Of a DNA stretch of 7,584 nucleotides, positions 5,733 to 7,584 are shown piece by piece. The position numbers and the translations under genes were made by a program. Within the stretch, counting starts at the first letter, position 1, and every line of letters begins with the position of its first letter. Below the pieces are notes generated by a model. It was given only the letters and a program-made list of their open reading frames with translations. It did no database searches and had not been told where the DNA came from. Origin of the DNA: JBBQXK01 sp038251625 (lineage in GTDB: Bacteria > Pseudomonadota > Alphaproteobacteria > Rhodobacterales > Rhodobacteraceae); assembly GCA_038251625.1 (NCBI GenBank), contig JBBSBE010000165.1, positions 1 to 7,584 on the forward strand. Direction: 5' to 3'.

Positions 5733-6422
5733 TCAGCCTTGCGCGGTGATCCAGGCATCCAAAGCACCGATATCGGGCAGCACGGCATCGGCAAAGGGTG
5801 CCAGTTCGGCAACCTCCGCGATACCCGTCAGCACCGCGACGGTGCGCATGCCCGCCGCGCGCCCCGCCATCAGATCGTGCCGGCTGTCGCCGACCATGGC
5901 CACCCGGGCGGGAACAAGTGCAAGACGCGAGGTGAAGGCAAGCAGCATCCCGGGCCCCGGTTTCGCACCATAACCGGTATCCGCACCGGCAACAAAATCA
6001 AAGAGATGCCCGATGCCATGCGCCGCAAGATGCGCCAGCGCCGGGGCCTCTGCATCGTTCGTGGCGAGGCCAAGGCGCAGCCCCCGCGCGCGCAAGCCAC
6101 CAAGCGTGGGCAGCAACGGCACGGCCTCGGCCATCGGTGTGGCTTCGGCAAGGGCATTCATCCGTGCGATCAGGCTGCGCCGCGCAATCCCCGGCAGAAG
6201 CGGCAGCAATTCCTCGGCCATCTCGTCGGCGGTGCCCGCAATGACCGGGCTTTCTGGGTGAAAAACACCGGCGGCAAGGTCGTAGCCCATCACCTCGCTC
6301 AAGGCCGCCGCATGCGCCGGATCGCGTGCCAGCCCCGTGATCAGCGCGGTCGCCCAGCCGCCCCAACTGCGCCGGAAATCGAAAAGCGTGCCGTCCTTGT
6401 CGAAGATCACGCCGTCGATCAT
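5733..6422 (-). CDS. HAD-superfamily hydrolase, phosphoglycolate phosphatase-like
   Basis: A 229-residue protein with all four HAD motifs. Motif I is FDKDGTLF (nucleophile Asp8, acid/base Asp10), motif II LATND (Thr121), motif III GAKPGP (Lys154), and motif IV VGDSRHD (Asp179 and Asp183). The region between motif I and II is a helical cap of about 90 residues, as in the Gph/PGP subgroup. The family removes phosphate from small metabolites in the cytosol; phosphoglycolate is the commonest guess but the substrate cannot be read from sequence. The ATG at 6422 follows AGGGAA at about 5 bases and gives the canonical short lead into motif I. It lies 70 bases after the DUF3572 gene and 113 bases before the MttB start on the same strand. 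It is probably co-transcribed with the first and possibly with the second. Confidence 0.88.
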   Translation of the reverse strand: MIDGVIFDKDGTLFDFRRSWGGWATALITGLARDPAHAAALSEVMGYDLAAGVFHPESPVIAGTADEMAEELLPLLPGIARRSLIARMNALAEATPMAEAVPLLPTLGGLRARGLRLGLATNDAEAPALAHLAAHGIGHLFDFVAGADTGYGAKPGPGMLLAFTSRLALVPARVAMVGDSRHDLMAGRAAGMRTVAVLTGIAEVAELAPFADAVLPDIGALDAWITAQG

Positions 6423-6492
6423 GCAGGTTCCCTATACCGCGCAGCCGCAGCATGGCCCGGCGGCAGGGTCTTGGCAACGGCGCATCCAGCAC

Positions 6493-6774
6493 TCAGGTCC
6501 AGTGGGGAAGATCGCCGCCCGGAAGCGCCGCGCGGGCGCGCATCGGGGCCTCGGGGGCCACGGCATTTGCGCCGCAAAAGGCCAGAAGCCGCGCCTCGTC
6601 GCCCAGCAGGAAATCAAGAACCGCGCCCAGAAACTCGGGCTCCTGCGCGAGCCGCCCCAGATCGCGCGGATCGGTGCCCGTCGCCGCCAGAAACGCCCCC
6701 GTTTCCGCCTCATCCGCCAAAACCCAGGCCAATACCTGCAGCGCCAGCGTCTCGGCGATTTCCTGCCTGCCCAT
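6493..6774 (-). CDS. DUF3572 family protein
   Basis: A 93-residue, mostly helical, acidic protein. AETLALQVLAWVLADEAETG (7-26), FLAATGTDPRDLG and PEFLGAVLDFLLGDEARLL (46-64) match the pattern of DUF3572, a short family found in alphaproteobacteria with no established function. The ATG at 6774 has GGGAG 7 bases upstream. It is the first gene of the minus-strand run and diverges from the PleD-like regulator, sharing a 110-base promoter region. There is no membrane segment or signal peptide. Confidence 0.85.
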   Translation of the reverse strand: MGRQEIAETLALQVLAWVLADEAETGAFLAATGTDPRDLGRLAQEPEFLGAVLDFLLGDEARLLAFCGANAVAPEAPMRARAALPGGDLPHWT

Positions 6775-6884
6775 GCCCGTTCTCCCGACTTCACAACCAA
6801 AGGTTACCCGAACGGAAAGGAATTCTTAACCAAATCCCCGGACAACGTCTGTACGAACATAACAGCAAATGGACGCACTGCGCC
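6775..6884. promoter_or_regulatory. Divergent promoter region between DUF3572 and the PleD-like gene
   Basis: This 110-base gap is clearly more AT-rich than its neighbours. It contains two AACCAAA direct repeats (6795-6801 and 6828-6834), 33 bases apart, about three helical turns. The first is part of an AACC-AAA-GGTT inverted repeat (6795-6805). The second lies in CTTAACCAAA, which contains TTAACC (6826-6831), resembling a CtrA half-site. No complete TTAA-N7-TTAA site and no clear -35/-10 pair are seen. Confidence 0.45.
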
Positions 6885-7584
6885 ATGTCGGGCCGGGTTC
6901 TGATCATCGACGCCGTTGCCACGAACCGCATCATGCTGCGGGCAAGGCTTGGTGCCGCCTGTTATGAGGCGCTTCCCCTGTCGGACGGGCATGGCGCGCT
7001 GAAGGCGCTGCGCGAAAACGGGGCCGATGCCGTTCTGCTTGATCTCGACCTCGTCGACCCGCCCGCAGTCACCTTTCTTGCCCGGATGCGGGCAGATCCG
7101 CGGCTTGCAGAGGTGCCGGTGATTGCCATGGCCGCGCCCGACACGCCCGATCAGCGCCTTGCCGCCCTGCGCGCGGGCGCCGATGACGTGCTGACCAAAC
7201 CAGTGGATGAAGGGGCGCTTCTGGCGCGGCTGCGCGCGCTTCAACGCCGGTCCGAGGCGATGGCAGAGCTTGGCGCCGCCGAACGCAACGTGCAGGCGCT
7301 GGGGCTTGCGGAATCGGCCTCGGTGTTCGAAGGGCGCGGCACGATTGCGCTGGTGACCACGCGCCCCGAGGCGACGCTGCGGCTGCGCAAGGAACTGGCG
7401 TCCCACCTGCCCGACCGTCTGGTGGCGCTTGGGCGCAGCGACGCGCTGGCGGGGCCCGCGCAATGGGGCGATGCGCCAGTGCCCGATGTCTTTGTGATCG
7501 ACTGCGATCTTGACGGCCCCGAAGGCGGTCTGCGCCTTTTGTCCGACCTGCGCAGCCAGGGGCCGACCCGGCACGCGGCGATCT
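6885..7584 (+). CDS. PleD-like response regulator, REC-REC part (3' partial)
   Basis: The frame from ATG at 6885 stays open to the window edge, giving 233 residues: MSGRVLIIDAVATNRIMLRA and onward. The first receiver domain has Asp9, the phosphoacceptor Asp53 in LLDLDLVD, and Lys105 in TKP. These positions equal those of Caulobacter PleD. A second, weaker receiver domain starts near residue 153 (TIALVTTRPEATLRLR) with VIDCDLDGPEGGLRLLSDLR around 204-223. In PleD this REC-REC pair precedes a GGDEF diguanylate cyclase domain; here that part would lie beyond the edge and is not seen. Asp10 is Ala and the usual Thr/Ser83 is Ala, so phosphorylation control may differ. A ribosome binding site is weak (GGACG about 10 bases upstream). 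High third-position GC supports the frame. Confidence 0.85.
   Translation, partial: MSGRVLIIDAVATNRIMLRARLGAACYEALPLSDGHGALKALRENGADAVLLDLDLVDPPAVTFLARMRADPRLAEVPVIAMAAPDTPDQRLAALRAGADDVLTKPVDEGALLARLRALQRRSEAMAELGAAERNVQALGLAESASVFEGRGTIALVTTRPEATLRLRKELASHLPDRLVALGRSDALAGPAQWGDAPVPDVFVIDCDLDGPEGGLRLLSDLRSQGPTRHAAI

Noticed and set aside
3955..5973. A 672-codon open frame on the + strand
   Set aside because: It is antisense to the MttB gene and the end of the HAD gene. The product is rich in His, Arg and Gly with no domain pattern, as expected from the opposite strand of a GC-rich gene.

Overview
The window reads as a high-GC alphaproteobacterial chromosome, most likely Rhodobacterales. This rests on base and codon composition, a DUF3572 protein, a PleD-type response regulator whose residues keep Caulobacter PleD numbering, and a non-pyrrolysine MttB homologue. 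The assignment is inference from gene content; no rRNA or other marker gene is present.

Layout. Positions 1-2793 are a DNA-modification region. A beta-class DNA methyltransferase with a C-terminal PD-(D/E)XK-like domain enters from the left edge on the + strand. It converges on a two-gene minus-strand operon: a BglII/BstYI-type restriction endonuclease followed, with a 4-base overlap, by an MT-A70-type adenine methyltransferase. Together these two look like a complete restriction-modification unit. Positions 2794-2941 are a short gap with a perfect 24-bp GC-rich palindrome of REP-like character.

Positions 2942-3889 (minus strand) hold a leucine-rich-repeat gene that appears frame-disrupted twice. 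Its N-terminus (ATG at 3889 with a strong ribosome binding site), the LRR body, and a two-helix membrane C-terminus lie in frames that can be joined by one deletion in a G5 run and one insertion in a C4 run. The joined product would be 315 residues. It is either a decayed gene, a pair of sequence errors, or two adjacent genes. The 176-base gap after it (3890-4065) carries a small stem-loop and three 11-bp direct repeats.

Positions 4066-6774 (minus strand) carry ordinary metabolic and conserved genes in transcription order: a DUF3572 protein, a HAD-family phosphatase, and a 517-residue MttB-family methyltransferase. Diverging from the DUF3572 gene, a + strand PleD-like response regulator starts at 6885 and runs off the right edge.

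Working picture. The left 2.8 kb is accessory (restriction-modification, with an AT-rich target-recognition block inside the first methylase). The LRR gene is variable cargo, and the right 3.5 kb looks like stable chromosome. The nearest thing to an unusual system is the BglII-type nuclease paired with an MT-A70 methylase and facing a methylase-nuclease fusion.
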